Of a DNA stretch of 38,587 nucleotides, positions 25,850 through 34,448 are shown piece by piece. This DNA is from Paenibacillus zanthoxyli JH29 (GTDB taxonomy: Bacteria; Bacillota; Bacilli; Paenibacillales; Paenibacillaceae), in the NCBI RefSeq assembly GCF_000520715.1, contig NZ_ASSD01000557.1, positions 1 to 38,587 on the forward strand, written 5' to 3'. Within the stretch, counting starts at the first letter, position 1. Each line of letters starts with the position of its first letter. Position numbers and translations under genes: made by a program. The notes beneath the pieces were generated by a model. The model was given only the letters and a program-made list of their open reading frames with translations, was not told where the DNA came from and ran no database searches.

Positions 25850-26570
25850 AAAACCGGCTGAGCGTCTCTTCGTTCAGCATGTGAGACGTTCTGCCGGAAT
25901 CGAATACCCGGCCTTTTCTGAAGAGCAGCGTGTGGCTGAAGACGGGCAGAATTTCCTCCGTATGGTGGGTGACATAAATGAGTGAGGGCGCTTTTTCACT
26001 CATGGTCAGCTCTTCAATGCTCTCCAGCAGCCGTTCCCGGGCGAATAAATCGAGGCCGTTGCACGGCTCGTCCAGGATCAGAATTCTCGGCTCGGCCATC
26101 AGGGCGCGGGCGATCAGCACCTTCTGCTTCTCTCCCTGTGAACAGGTACGATACTCGCGGTTCCACAAATGCCCGCAGCCGAGGCGTTCCATTAATGCCC
26201 GGGCCCGTTCGAAATCCTCCTCCGGCGCATTAGCATACAGTCCGATCGAGGCATGCTTTCCGCTGATCACGACAAGCTGCGTCCGGTCTGATCCGTGCAG
26301 CTTCTCTTGAAGGGAAGAGCTGACCCAGCCGATGGACTTGCGGAGCTCCCGCAGATCAATCTCGCCGAACCGCTGGCCAAGCACATATATTTCCCCTTCG
26401 GTGGGCCAAATGTATCCGTTGATCATGTTCAGCAGCGTCGTTTTGCCTGAACCGTTCAGTCCCATCAGCGCCCAATTTTGCCCCTTTTCAATGCTCCAGT
26501 TTACCTGATCCATCAGCGTCTCTGTCCCTCTTTTCCAAGAGACATTGCTTACTTTCAACATGCTGTCCAT
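25767..26570 (-). CDS. ABC transporter ATP-binding protein (YlmA/ModF-like)
   Basis: 267 residues, an ATPase subunit. Walker A is GLNGSGKTT (about 37-45), signature CSQGEKQK, Walker B ILILDEP followed by CNGLDLFARE, and His switch YVTHHTEEI. No permease gene is adjacent. It resembles the stand-alone single-domain YlmA type. The start ATG 26570 has AAAGGAGG 10 bases upstream; ATG 26561 is an alternative. It is transcribed from the divergent region shared with the frameshifted araC gene and may share a transcript with the MFS gene downstream. Confidence 0.85.
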   Translation of the reverse strand: MDSMLKVSNVSWKRGTETLMDQVNWSIEKGQNWALMGLNGSGKTTLLNMINGYIWPTEGEIYVLGQRFGEIDLRELRKSIGWVSSSLQEKLHGSDRTQLVVISGKHASIGLYANAPEEDFERARALMERLGCGHLWNREYRTCSQGEKQKVLIARALMAEPRILILDEPCNGLDLFARERLLESIEELTMSEKAPSLIYVTHHTEEILPVFSHTLLFRKGRVFDSGRTSHMLNEETLSRFFEAPVTVEQSGDRTYIFPGNSRPDRGE

Positions 26571-26718
26571 TTCCTTGCAACCTCCTTTCTACTCCCAGAG
26601 ATAATCACATCTGCATTAACGTATTGTAAACAATTCGATGTAAAAATGTCATTGTGAAAATTGCTCAATTCATCTGCAATTATTGCGATCATGCTATAAT
26701 GGGACGGGGTGAACGCGA

Positions 26719-27523
26719 ATGAAAATGCAAGTTGTGACGGAGAACATCGAGCTGTGCAGATTGGAAGAGCATTACGAAGAAGCTCCCCATGTTCATCAGA
26801 ACTGTGCTGCTGACCTTCGCCGTTCGCGGCGGCTCCTCCGACATTAGCTGCGGCGCATCCGGGTTCATTCCGGAAGGCGAAGGAATCATTCACCAGCCGA
26901 TGCAGGAGCATCAAATCCGGGTGGATAAAGGAAACCGCGCAATCGTCATTAAAATACGCCCTTCGCTGTGGGAGACTTTGCAGGTTAAGGAGGCAGATTG
27001 TATCACTGTGGAGCAAGCCATCAATCCCCAAGAATTGAACGCGGAGTTCAACCGTTGGATTTCCCCGCTATTTTTGACTGATGGGGATGACCGATATGGA
27101 CGGAGTCTTACGGAGGCCAATGTGCTGCAATATCTTACACGCAATTTGAAAAGAGGGGCCTGTCCGGAAACGAGTCCTCCGTGTCTTCCGGAACTCGCCA
27201 GTACGGGAGATCGCTACATGGATCAAGTGTTCGAATACATACACCGCTCCTATACCTCACCGCTTCGCATTGATTTATTGTCGTCTATGGCTCTCCAGAG
27301 CCGATATCACTTTATCCGCTCCTTCAAAGCGGCGACCGGATTCACCCCTTATCAGTACATTCTTCGTCTGCGGATTGAGCGCGCCAAGTATGAGCTCGAA
27401 TATACCGAAGCTACAATTTCTGCGATCAGCGCGGGCCTCGGCTTTGCTTCAGCCAGCCAATTTTATCGCGCATTCGTCAAAATCACCGGCATGGCTCCGG
27501 AACAGTACCGCCAGGGCCGATAG
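26719..27523 (+). pseudogene. AraC family regulator, frameshifted near the N-terminus
   Basis: Two frames together encode one protein. ATG 26719 (GGGGTG 8 bases upstream) opens MKMQVVTENIELCRLEEHY, EEAPHVHQ, then runs into a stop within 40 codons. From about 26800 the next frame continues LLTFAVRGGSSDISCG and goes to a full AraC C-terminus: YIHRSYTSPLRIDLLSS, MALQSRYHFIRSFKAATGF, TISAISAGLGFASASQFYRA and TGMAPEQYR. Removing one base in TGTGCTGCTG (26807-26816) joins them. The only in-frame start, ATG 26789, has no ribosome site and cuts the ligand domain. Divergent from the ABC gene, so it would have controlled it. Non-functional unless this is a sequencing error. Confidence 0.72.
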
Positions 27524-27592
27524 ATGGGCTGAATCGGCTGACAGCGGGACTCAGCTTCCAAGCGCCCCCCCCTTTCACCCCCTTACAAACCC

Positions 27593-27634
27593 AAAGAGGA
27601 GCGGCCCGTAGTCATGAACGGGGCCGCTCCTCTT
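27593..27634. terminator. long GC-rich bidirectional terminator
   Basis: AAGAGGAGCGGCCCG (27594-27608) pairs with the inverted copy at 27619-27634 with one bulged base. It lies between the araC end and the pdxK stop; on the minus strand TTTGGGTTTG follows. Confidence 0.7.
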
Positions 27635-27668
27635 GTATACTGTGCATGTAGTTCCCGGATTAACTTGA

Positions 27669-28481
27669 TTACCGGTTCAAACGGTAGCCCCCGTGAAACA
27701 CGGGGCCTACATATTCATTGAAAGCATAGCCTGCGCGGATCGCCGCCGTAACGAAATCCTTCGCCTTGCGGGCGGCTTCACGGGCCTCAAGGCCGGTTGC
27801 AAGACCTGCCGTGATCGCGGCGGCAAAGGTGCAGCCCGCACCGTGATTGTGCGCCGGCTCGATTTTATCCGTCTCGAATACCGTATACCCGGCTCCGTCA
27901 TAGAACAGATCCACCGCCTTGTCTCCGCCAAGCGCTTTGCCGCCCTTGATCACTACCGTCTTCGCCCCCTGGCGCTGAATAATCGCGGCGGCCTCCTTCA
28001 TTTCGTCCAGCGTTGTAATCTTACCGATGCCGGACAGCACTCCCGCCTCGAACAGGTTCGGCGTAATGACCGTAGCGAGCGGCAGCAGCAGCTCACGGAT
28101 CGCCTCAGCGCTCTCGGGATTAAGCACTTCGTCCTCGCCTTTACAGACCATGACGGGATCAATGACCACATTTCCCTGACGGTTGCTCTTTATGGCCTGC
28201 TCCGCCACCTGGACAATCTCCGGGCTGCCCAGCATGCCCGTCTTTAGGGCATCTACCGGTCCGCCGGCGAAGACCGTCTTTAATTGCTCCGCGACCAGCT
28301 CGGGGTTGACGGGATACACATGATGATGCCAGCCGTTATCCGGGTCCATCGTCACGATGGTTGTAAGTGCGCTGAATCCATAGGTTCCATATTCCTGAAA
28401 GGTCTTCAGATCCGCCTGGATTCCCGCGCCGCCGCTTGAATCGCTCCCGGCAATGGTTAATGTCTTCACTATTTTGCTCAA
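27669..28481 (-). CDS. pdxK: pyridoxine/pyridoxal kinase (ThiD-type)
   Basis: 270 residues, ribokinase fold. Phosphorylates pyridoxine, pyridoxal and pyridoxamine in vitamin B6 salvage; hydroxymethylpyrimidine kinase activity is possible in this family. Motifs: TIAGSDSSGGAGIQADLKTF at the N-terminus, VVIDPVMVCKGEDEV, VITPNLFEA, GAGCTFAAAITA (anion hole with catalytic Cys/Gly). These match B. subtilis PdxK closely in order and in the ending NEYVGP. The first frame codon is TTG 28487; TTG 28481 has better spacing to AGAAGGGG and matches the B. subtilis start, so it is used. Next to the IMP dehydrogenase on the same strand, 36 bases apart. Confidence 0.9.
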   Translation of the reverse strand: MSKIVKTLTIAGSDSSGGAGIQADLKTFQEYGTYGFSALTTIVTMDPDNGWHHHVYPVNPELVAEQLKTVFAGGPVDALKTGMLGSPEIVQVAEQAIKSNRQGNVVIDPVMVCKGEDEVLNPESAEAIRELLLPLATVITPNLFEAGVLSGIGKITTLDEMKEAAAIIQRQGAKTVVIKGGKALGGDKAVDLFYDGAGYTVFETDKIEPAHNHGAGCTFAAAITAGLATGLEAREAARKAKDFVTAAIRAGYAFNEYVGPVFHGGYRLNR

Positions 28482-28517
28482 TGCCAACTACCCCTTCTGC
28501 TTTTTGGTGTTGTTTTG

Positions 28518-30017
28518 TTACTCTCCCGAAAAATTGGTTTCTTTCATAATAACATCATGCGCGCCGCCCTCAACGAGACTGGTTGCGGAGACAAGGGTAA
28601 TTCTCGCGTTCCGCTGCAATTCATCGATGGATTTCGCGCCGCAGTTGGACATCGTCGACTTGATCTTGCTGATCGTCTTATCCAGATTCTCCTTGAGGCT
28701 TCCCGCGTAAGGGACGTAAGAATCGACGCCTTCTTCAAAGACCAGCCCCGACTTTCCGCCGGTATCATATCTCTGCCAGTTCCGTGCCCGGTTGGAGCCT
28801 TCGCCCCAGAATTCTTTGACGAAGTTGTTTCCGACTTTCAGCTTCTTCGTCGGGCTCTCATCGAACCGTGCGAAATACCGGCCCATCATGACAAAATCAG
28901 CTCCCATGGCAAGCGCAAGCGTGAGGTGATAATCGTGAACGATTCCTCCGTCCGAACAGATCGGCACGTATATGCCCGTTTCTTTATAATACTGCTCCCT
29001 TGCCTCCGCAACCTCGATAAGCGACGACGCCTGTCCTCTGCCGATCCCCTTTTGCTCACGCGTGATGCATATCGATCCGCCGCCGATCCCTACCTTCACA
29101 AAATCGGCGCCGGATTCAACGAGATACAGGAAGCCTTCCTTGTCTACGACGTTCCCGGCTCCGATCTTCACATTGAAATTCTCTTTGACGTAAGCGATGG
29201 TGTCGCGCTGCCACTCCGTATACCCGTCCGACGCGTCAATCACGAGGATGTCGGCGCCCGCTTCTACAAGGAGCGGCACCCGCTCTTCATAGTCCTTCGT
29301 GTTGATGCCGGCTCCGACGATATAGCTTTTATTGCCGTCCATCAGGGCCAGCGGGTTTTCTTTATGAGCGTCGTAATCTTTACGGAAAACAAGACTTTCC
29401 AGCCGCTGCTCCCCGTCCACGATCGGCAGACAGTTCAGCTTGTGCTCCCAGATCATGTCATTGGCTTCAGGAAGGTTGATGCCGGACTTTCCGACAATCA
29501 GGGAAGAGAACGGCGTCATAAGTTCACTTACCCGTTTGTCCAGCGGATCACGGCTGATTCTGTAATCCCGGCCGGTTACGATTCCCAGCAGCTTCCCTGT
29601 CGGTGAACCGTCATCGGTAACAGCGATTGTGGAATGTCCCGTCTCCTCTTTCAGCTCAAGCACATCTTTCAAGGTATGATCCGGGGTCAAATTGGAGCGG
29701 CTAACCACAAACCCGGATTTATACTCCTTTACCTTACGGACCATGGCCGCCTGGTCTTCCGGGGATTGGGAACCGAAAATGAATGAGATGCCGCCGCAGC
29801 GGGCTAGTGCAATCGCCATTTGATCATCGGAGACCGACTGCATCACCGCCGACGAGAACGGGATATTGAGGGAAATGTCCGGCTGCTCGCCCTTTTTAAA
29901 TTTGGTGATCGGCGTTTTAAGGTCCACGTGTGCAGGGGTGCAATCCTTTGTCGTTAAATTCGGAATCAACAGAAATTCGCTGAACGTCCGGGAAGGTTCC
30001 GGGTAATAGTAGGCCAC
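28518..30017 (-). CDS. guaB: IMP dehydrogenase
   Basis: 499 residues. Oxidises IMP to XMP with NAD in guanine nucleotide synthesis. TIM barrel with two CBS domains inserted at about residues 103-215. The catalytic Cys317 is in [20 protein letters not shown]; the flap has the GRYFARF region. The N-terminus ([18 protein letters not shown]) and the flap differ from standard short bacterial GuaB, resembling the variant seen in clostridia and some eukaryotes. It may be a second, divergent IMPDH. GTG 30017 has AAGGAG about 9 bases upstream. A strong promoter lies at 30049-30077. Confidence 0.9.
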   Translation of the reverse strand: MAYYYPEPSRTFSEFLLIPNLTTKDCTPAHVDLKTPITKFKKGEQPDISLNIPFSSAVMQSVSDDQMAIALARCGGISFIFGSQSPEDQAAMVRKVKEYKSGFVVSRSNLTPDHTLKDVLELKEETGHSTIAVTDDGSPTGKLLGIVTGRDYRISRDPLDKRVSELMTPFSSLIVGKSGINLPEANDMIWEHKLNCLPIVDGEQRLESLVFRKDYDAHKENPLALMDGNKSYIVGAGINTKDYEERVPLLVEAGADILVIDASDGYTEWQRDTIAYVKENFNVKIGAGNVVDKEGFLYLVESGADFVKVGIGGGSICITREQKGIGRGQASSLIEVAEAREQYYKETGIYVPICSDGGIVHDYHLTLALAMGADFVMMGRYFARFDESPTKKLKVGNNFVKEFWGEGSNRARNWQRYDTGGKSGLVFEEGVDSYVPYAGSLKENLDKTISKIKSTMSNCGAKSIDELQRNARITLVSATSLVEGGAHDVIMKETNFSGE

Positions 30018-30048
30018 CTTTTTCCACTCCTTATTAAAAATTCCTCAC

Positions 30049-30077
30049 ATCATAACGTCAACTAATCCATTTGTCAA
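30049..30077 (-). promoter_or_regulatory. sigma-A promoter of the IMP dehydrogenase gene
   Basis: Minus-strand TTGACA (30072-30077), 17-base spacer, TATGAT (30049-30054). Consensus -35. The motif AAAATGTGTGAGCA (30081-30094) sits just upstream. Confidence 0.8.
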
Positions 30078-30080
30078 TGC

Positions 30081-30094
30081 AAAATGTGTGAGCA
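30081..30094. repeat. repeated intergenic motif, copy 1
   Basis: AAAATGTGTGAGCA followed by a CATTACGC block near 30114; the same two blocks, in the same order, flank the MerR promoter at 34929-34952. Copy 1 also shows a second TGTGA at about 30108. Confidence 0.55.
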
Positions 30095-30129
30095 TGTTAT
30101 TCGTCTGTGAACTATTACATTACGCCAAA

Positions 30130-30168
30130 AGGCACGGCCTCCCGGATCGTCTCCGAGAGGCCGTGCCT
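30130..30168 (-). terminator. terminator of the lar operon
   Basis: AGGCACGGCCTC (30130-30141) pairs exactly with GAGGCCGTGCCT (30157-30168); TTTTGG follows on the minus strand. It is 62 bases downstream of the larB stop. Confidence 0.8.
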
Positions 30169-30230
30169 GGCAAGATTTATGGCTGGCATCTTCCATCCGG
30201 AATAGCCGGCCTTCCTATCATTTGCTCGGC

Positions 30231-30986
30231 TTATGAACCGGCAAGCTTGTTGATCATGCTGGCGCAGTACGCGCCGCCGTAGCCGTTGTCGATATTGACC
30301 ACGCTGACTCCGCTGGCGCAGCTGTTCAGCATGGACAGCAACGCCGACAGCCCGCCGAAATTGGCCCCGTAACCGATGCTGGTCGGGACGGCGATGACGG
30401 GCTTATCGGTGAGGCCGCCCATGACGCTGGCCAGCGCCCCTTCCATTCCGGCGACAACCACGACGACCTTGGCTCCCCGGATCACGCCCAGCTTATCGAA
30501 CAGCCGGTGAATCCCGGCAACCCCCACGTCGTTGATCTTCTCTACACGGTTCCCGAGAATGAGGGCCGTTTCCACGGCTTCCTCGACGACCGGGAGGTCG
30601 GAGGTTCCCGCTGAGACAATCGCAATATAACTGTCGGTCAGCTCCACCGGTCTGCGGCGGACGGTGATCGTCCGCCCGATCGGGTTGTACTCCGCTTCGG
30701 GACAGATGGCCTTTACTGCTTCATACATCTCGGCGCTCGCCCGTGTGCCCAGAATGTTGTTATCTCTCGTGAGCATGTATTCGACGATTTGCCGCACCTG
30801 CTCCACCGACTTCCCGGCGCAGTAGATAACCTCCGGCGCGCCGGTTCTGACTTCCCGGTGATTGTCGATCAGTGCGAAGCCGAGGTCTTTGAAAGGCAGC
30901 TCTTTGAGATCTTCCAGGGCTTCTTCCACTTTGATCTCGCCATTTTGTACGGAGATAAGCAGCTTCCGAAGCGCTTCATTGTCCAT
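30231..30986 (-). CDS. larB: nickel-pincer cofactor biosynthesis protein LarB
   Basis: 251 residues. LarB carboxylates and hydrolyses nicotinic acid adenine dinucleotide to give the pyridinium-3,5-biscarboxylate mononucleotide. The C-terminal half resembles PurE: ALASVMGGLTDKPVIAVPTS, GYGANFGGLSALLSMLNS and VNIDNGYGGAYCASMI. ATG 30986 has GGGGTGAAG 6 bases upstream. It is the last gene of the operon, 6 bases after larE. No nadN-type gene nearby. Function is known for the family; here only the sequence supports it. Confidence 0.92.
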   Translation of the reverse strand: MDNEALRKLLISVQNGEIKVEEALEDLKELPFKDLGFALIDNHREVRTGAPEVIYCAGKSVEQVRQIVEYMLTRDNNILGTRASAEMYEAVKAICPEAEYNPIGRTITVRRRPVELTDSYIAIVSAGTSDLPVVEEAVETALILGNRVEKINDVGVAGIHRLFDKLGVIRGAKVVVVVAGMEGALASVMGGLTDKPVIAVPTSIGYGANFGGLSALLSMLNSCASGVSVVNIDNGYGGAYCASMINKLAGS

Positions 30987-30992
30987 GCCGCT

Positions 30993-31802
30993 TCACCCCG
31001 TGATACCGATTGCGGCGTTCAGGCTGCCCGTCCGGTAGCCCGCCAGGTCAAGGGAGACATAGCGGAAGCCGAATTCCTTCAGCTTTTCCGAGATCCGGTC
31101 CATAAGCTCCTCGTCGAACAGCCTGCTGCGGTCGCTCCGGTCCACTTCGATGCGGGCCAGATCGTCGTGGCAGCGGACCCGGATAGCGCGGAAGCCAAGG
31201 TCCATCAAATATTTTTCCGCCCGTTCGATCTTCTCGAAATCCTCTATGCGCAGCTCACTGTCATACGGGATACGCGTTAACAGGCAGGCATACGGCGGCT
31301 TGTCCCAAGTGGGCAGCCCCAACTCCCGGGACAGGCTGCGGATCTCCGCCTTGGTCAGCTTACAGTCGAGCAGCGGGCTCTTGACTCCGAGCTCGGCGAG
31401 CGCCCTTAGCCCCGGCCGGTAGTCATGGATGTCGTCAAAGTTAGTGCCGTCGATAACATAGTGGTACCCGCCCTTCCCGGCCAGTTCCTTGATCATGCTG
31501 AACACTGCGGTTTTGCACAGGTAGCAGCGGTTATCAGGGTTATATCTGATTTCGTCAATTAAGGGAGCCTCGATAATCTCGTAATCGACGCCGAGCCCCC
31601 GTACAAGCTCCTTGGCCTCTTCGATTTCCCATTTGGGAATATAAGGGGCAAGGATCGTGACGGCCTTCAGCCGGTCGCCTAACGCTTCCTTGGCTGCGCG
31701 CAGCAGAAAGGTGCTGTCCACCCCGCCGGAAAATGCAAGCACCACCCGGTCGAGCTGCTTCAAATAATCGAGTAGGGCCTCATATTTCGGGTTGCGATTC
31801 AT
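30993..31802 (-). CDS. larE: ATP-dependent sulfur transferase LarE
   Basis: 269 residues. Installs sulfur on the pyridinium biscarboxylate after adenylation. PP-loop SGGVDST at residues 25-31. Cys173 in KPPYACLLTRIPY aligns with the sacrificial Cys176 of L. plantarum LarE. NRCYLCK (Cys93, Cys96) is the conserved pair. No further cysteine cluster is visible, so the sacrificial-type LarE is more likely than the iron-sulfur type. ATG 31802 lies inside the larC end: a 23-base overlap implies coupled translation. Confidence 0.92.
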   Translation of the reverse strand: MNRNPKYEALLDYLKQLDRVVLAFSGGVDSTFLLRAAKEALGDRLKAVTILAPYIPKWEIEEAKELVRGLGVDYEIIEAPLIDEIRYNPDNRCYLCKTAVFSMIKELAGKGGYHYVIDGTNFDDIHDYRPGLRALAELGVKSPLLDCKLTKAEIRSLSRELGLPTWDKPPYACLLTRIPYDSELRIEDFEKIERAEKYLMDLGFRAIRVRCHDDLARIEVDRSDRSRLFDEELMDRISEKLKEFGFRYVSLDLAGYRTGSLNAAIGITG

Positions 31803-33192
31803 CCAAATTCACCTCATAACCAGTATAAATTTCGCGGTAAATCTTCGAGATCGGGACGCCGTTTGCCAGCGCCAGCCTTTTACAGTCTTCGTATTCCGGC
31901 TTGTATTTGACAAGCTTTCCTTCATAGTAGGAGTTCTTGATCGTCACCTCGCCGTACCGGGTGTTATGCTTAACGAAGCTGCGCTCAAGCATAGCTTTGC
32001 CGACCGGGAATTTGCGTACGCCGAGGGAAGTCGTCTCCTTGAAAATAACCTCCAGCACGTCCTTTTCCCGCTTCGGGCCGACGAGTACGCTCAGCTTGAC
32101 GGCGGGGCGGCCCTTTTTCATGATGATCGGAGTCTTGAACACATCGGAAGCGCCCCTGGCAAAAAGCTGCTCCTCCACGTAGCCGTACAGCTCGGGATTC
32201 ATATCGTCGATGTTCGTTTCCAGCAAAATCGGTCCGGCTGCGGCGCTTTCCTTCTTGTCCTCCATCCGTCCCAGGTAAACCCTTAGCACGTTGGGGATCT
32301 CCAGATCCCGGTTGCCGAGTCCATAGCCGACCGCCTCCATCACGAAATCGGGCTTGTCGGTAAACTCATCCACCACTGCGGCCAGAATCGCAGCGCCCGT
32401 AGGCGTCGTCGTCTCGAACGGAACGAGACCGGCCTTCACCGGAATGCCTTTCAGAATCTCGACGGTCGCCGGCGCAGGCACCGGAATCAGCCCGTGCTCG
32501 CAGCGGACAAAGCCGCCGCCCACCTGAACCGGAGAAGCCAGGATTTTATCCACTTGAAGGTAGTCGAGGCAGATGGCGGCTCCAACGATATCGACAATGG
32601 AATCCACCGCGCCCACCTCATGAAAATGGACCTCCTCCAGCGGTTTGCCATGAACCTTCGCTTCCGCGAGGGCAACCTGCATGAAGATTTTCATGCTGAG
32701 CTCCTTTACCTGGTTAGGCAGCGAACTGGCCCGGATGATTCGCTCAATATCCTCAACATTGCGGTGATGATGGCCGTGAGGGTGATCGTGGCTATGGTCA
32801 TGCTTATGGGGATGGCCTTGCTCATGGTGATGAGTGTGCTCCTGGATGTGAGTTTGCTCATGGGTGTAATTATGCTCGTGTACATGTTCGTGTACATGTA
32901 CATGCTCGTGTCCGTGAACATGTTCATGCTCGTGCCCATGTTCGTGTCCGTGTTGCGCATGTTCAGACCCTTGGTGCGGACCGTGTTGGTCTCCTGTCAG
33001 CCGAATGTCAACTTTGATGCCGCTGATTCCCTTTTTGAGCGCTTTGGCGATGGTAACTTCAAATTCCCCGTTCAGGTTCAGCTTGGCGATCTCTCGAAGG
33101 AAGTAATCGGCATCTACTCCGGCATCAAGAAGCGCGCCCAAATTCATATCTCCGCTGATGCCCGCAAAACAATCGTAATAGAGAATGTTCAT
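31780..33192 (-). CDS. larC: nickel insertion protein LarC with His-rich insert
   Basis: 470 residues. LarC loads nickel into the pyridinium-3,5-bisthiocarboxylate mononucleotide with CTP hydrolysis. The N-terminal LarC1 part (MNILYYDCFAGISGDMNLGA) and the LarC2 part (YGYVEEQLFARGASDV, EVTIKNSYYEGKL) are in one open frame; in L. plantarum they need a ribosomal frameshift. Residues 70-143 contain 33 His in 74 residues, coded at 32764-32985, a likely nickel-binding store. ATG 33192 is 3 bases after the aldo/keto reductase stop, so it is translationally coupled. It overlaps larE by 23 bases. Confidence 0.93.
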   Translation of the reverse strand: MNILYYDCFAGISGDMNLGALLDAGVDADYFLREIAKLNLNGEFEVTIAKALKKGISGIKVDIRLTGDQHGPHQGSEHAQHGHEHGHEHEHVHGHEHVHVHEHVHEHNYTHEQTHIQEHTHHHEQGHPHKHDHSHDHPHGHHHRNVEDIERIIRASSLPNQVKELSMKIFMQVALAEAKVHGKPLEEVHFHEVGAVDSIVDIVGAAICLDYLQVDKILASPVQVGGGFVRCEHGLIPVPAPATVEILKGIPVKAGLVPFETTTPTGAAILAAVVDEFTDKPDFVMEAVGYGLGNRDLEIPNVLRVYLGRMEDKKESAAAGPILLETNIDDMNPELYGYVEEQLFARGASDVFKTPIIMKKGRPAVKLSVLVGPKREKDVLEVIFKETTSLGVRKFPVGKAMLERSFVKHNTRYGEVTIKNSYYEGKLVKYKPEYEDCKRLALANGVPISKIYREIYTGYEVNLDESQPEI

Positions 33193-33195
33193 CGG

Positions 33196-34353
33196 TTAAG
33201 CGAAGACCTCCGCCACATGCTTCAGCTCTTCGATGATGGGCAGGTTCTGCGGGCAATGCTCCTCGCAGGTGCCGCATTCAACACATTGGGATGCCCGTTC
33301 TTTCTCGGAAATCCGGGCAGCGTAGGTTTCCTTCAGCATGTTCTTCTGGAAGTCGTTATCTAGTAAATAATACTCGTTCACATAGGTGAAATTGCCCGGA
33401 ATGTTCACTCCGGCCGGACAAGGCATACAGTAGGCGCAGCCGGTGCAGCTGACTCTCGTCTGGCGGAAAACGTTCCGCGCTTCATTCACAACATCCAGCT
33501 CCTGCTTGCTTAAAGAACCGGAATACGCTTCGTTTGCAATCTTTAGGTTTTCCTCTACCTGCTCCATGGTACTCATGCCGCTTAAGGTAACCGCCACATC
33601 CGGGTTGTTCCACACCCACCGCAGCGCCCATTCAGCGGGCGTCCGCTTTATGTCGGCCTTGTCGAAGGCCGCCTGCACGCCGTCCGGAATGTCGCGAACC
33701 AGCCTGCCGCCCCGGAGCGGTTCCATGACGGCGATGCCGATGCCTTTGCCCGCAGCGTATTCCAGACCTTCGATTCCGGCTTGGAAGTATTCGTCCAGGT
33801 AATTGTACTGCACCTGACAGAAGGTCCAGTCGTAGGCATCGACGATTTCTTTGAACACCGGCAATTCATCGTGGAACGAGAAGCCGGGGTAACGGATTCG
33901 TCCGTCTTTTACAGCCGAATCAAGGAATTCAAAGATGCCGAGTTCTTTTACAGTCTTCCAGGTTCCGGCGTTGAGCGCATGCACCAGATAGAAGTCGATA
34001 TGGTCGGTTTCCAGACGCTCCAGTTGTTCGTTCAGATAGCGGTCCATATCCTCCCGTGTCCGAATCAGCCAACTGGGCAGCTTGGTAGCGATATTCACTT
34101 TGTCACGGTATCCATCCTTAAGCGCCCGGGCGACGAAAGGCTCGCTCTCCCCCGGTCCCCCCATGCCGTCTCCATGATATGGATAAGCGGTGTCCACATA
34201 ATTGATCCCGTTGTCGATACCATAACGAAGCATCGCGATCGCTTGATCATCGTCGATATTGCGGGCGTTGCCCTCAATTACGGGAAGCCGCATGCAGCCG
34301 AAGCCCAGAACGGAGACCATTTCGTTTGTCTTGCCATATTTGCGGTACAACAT
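33196..34353 (-). CDS. aldo/keto reductase with two C-terminal 4Fe-4S clusters
   Basis: 385 residues. N-terminal aldo/keto reductase barrel (GFGCMRLPVIEG, YVDTAYPYHG with catalytic Tyr, DFYLVHAL, RGGRLVRDIPDG). The C-terminal 90 residues carry ferredoxin motifs CTGCAYCMPCPAG and CVECGTCEEHCPQN, so two [4Fe-4S] clusters. This architecture is known in Firmicutes but its substrate is not. ATG 34353 has AGGAGG 9 bases upstream; the frame to 34374 has no site. First gene of the larCEB operon. It is preceded by an Fnr-like box (34417-34434) and by the MerR gene (95 bases). It may act on the product or substrate of an NPN-dependent enzyme; this is inference. Confidence 0.9.
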   Translation of the reverse strand: MLYRKYGKTNEMVSVLGFGCMRLPVIEGNARNIDDDQAIAMLRYGIDNGINYVDTAYPYHGDGMGGPGESEPFVARALKDGYRDKVNIATKLPSWLIRTREDMDRYLNEQLERLETDHIDFYLVHALNAGTWKTVKELGIFEFLDSAVKDGRIRYPGFSFHDELPVFKEIVDAYDWTFCQVQYNYLDEYFQAGIEGLEYAAGKGIGIAVMEPLRGGRLVRDIPDGVQAAFDKADIKRTPAEWALRWVWNNPDVAVTLSGMSTMEQVEENLKIANEAYSGSLSKQELDVVNEARNVFRQTRVSCTGCAYCMPCPAGVNIPGNFTYVNEYYLLDNDFQKNMLKETYAARISEKERASQCVECGTCEEHCPQNLPIIEELKHVAEVFA

Positions 34354-34416
34354 GGATAAATTCCTCCTAAACAAATTAGTAGTGGTTAGCGGCTGCTGGC
34401 TTGCCGAAATAAAATA

Positions 34417-34434
34417 ATGTGATATTTTTCACAT
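34417..34434. promoter_or_regulatory. Fnr/CRP-type box upstream of the aldo/keto reductase-lar operon
   Basis: ATGTGATATTTTTCACAT: TGTGA-N6-TCACA, exact in both arms with one extra symmetric base on each side. It is 64 bases upstream of the aldo/keto reductase start. The same motif is the Fnr site in B. subtilis. No clear -10 at the class II distance; position could also suit repression. Confidence 0.6.
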
Positions 34435-34448
34435 AAAATGCCGTGCGA

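Noticed and set aside
30086..30110. TGTGAGCA and TGTGAA as Fnr half-sites
   Set aside because: Only one arm of each fits; no TCACA at the right spacing.
30993..31802. LarE as the iron-sulfur (three-Cys) type
   Set aside because: Only Cys173, the Cys93/Cys96 pair and Cys211 are visible; the needed additional cluster pattern was not found.
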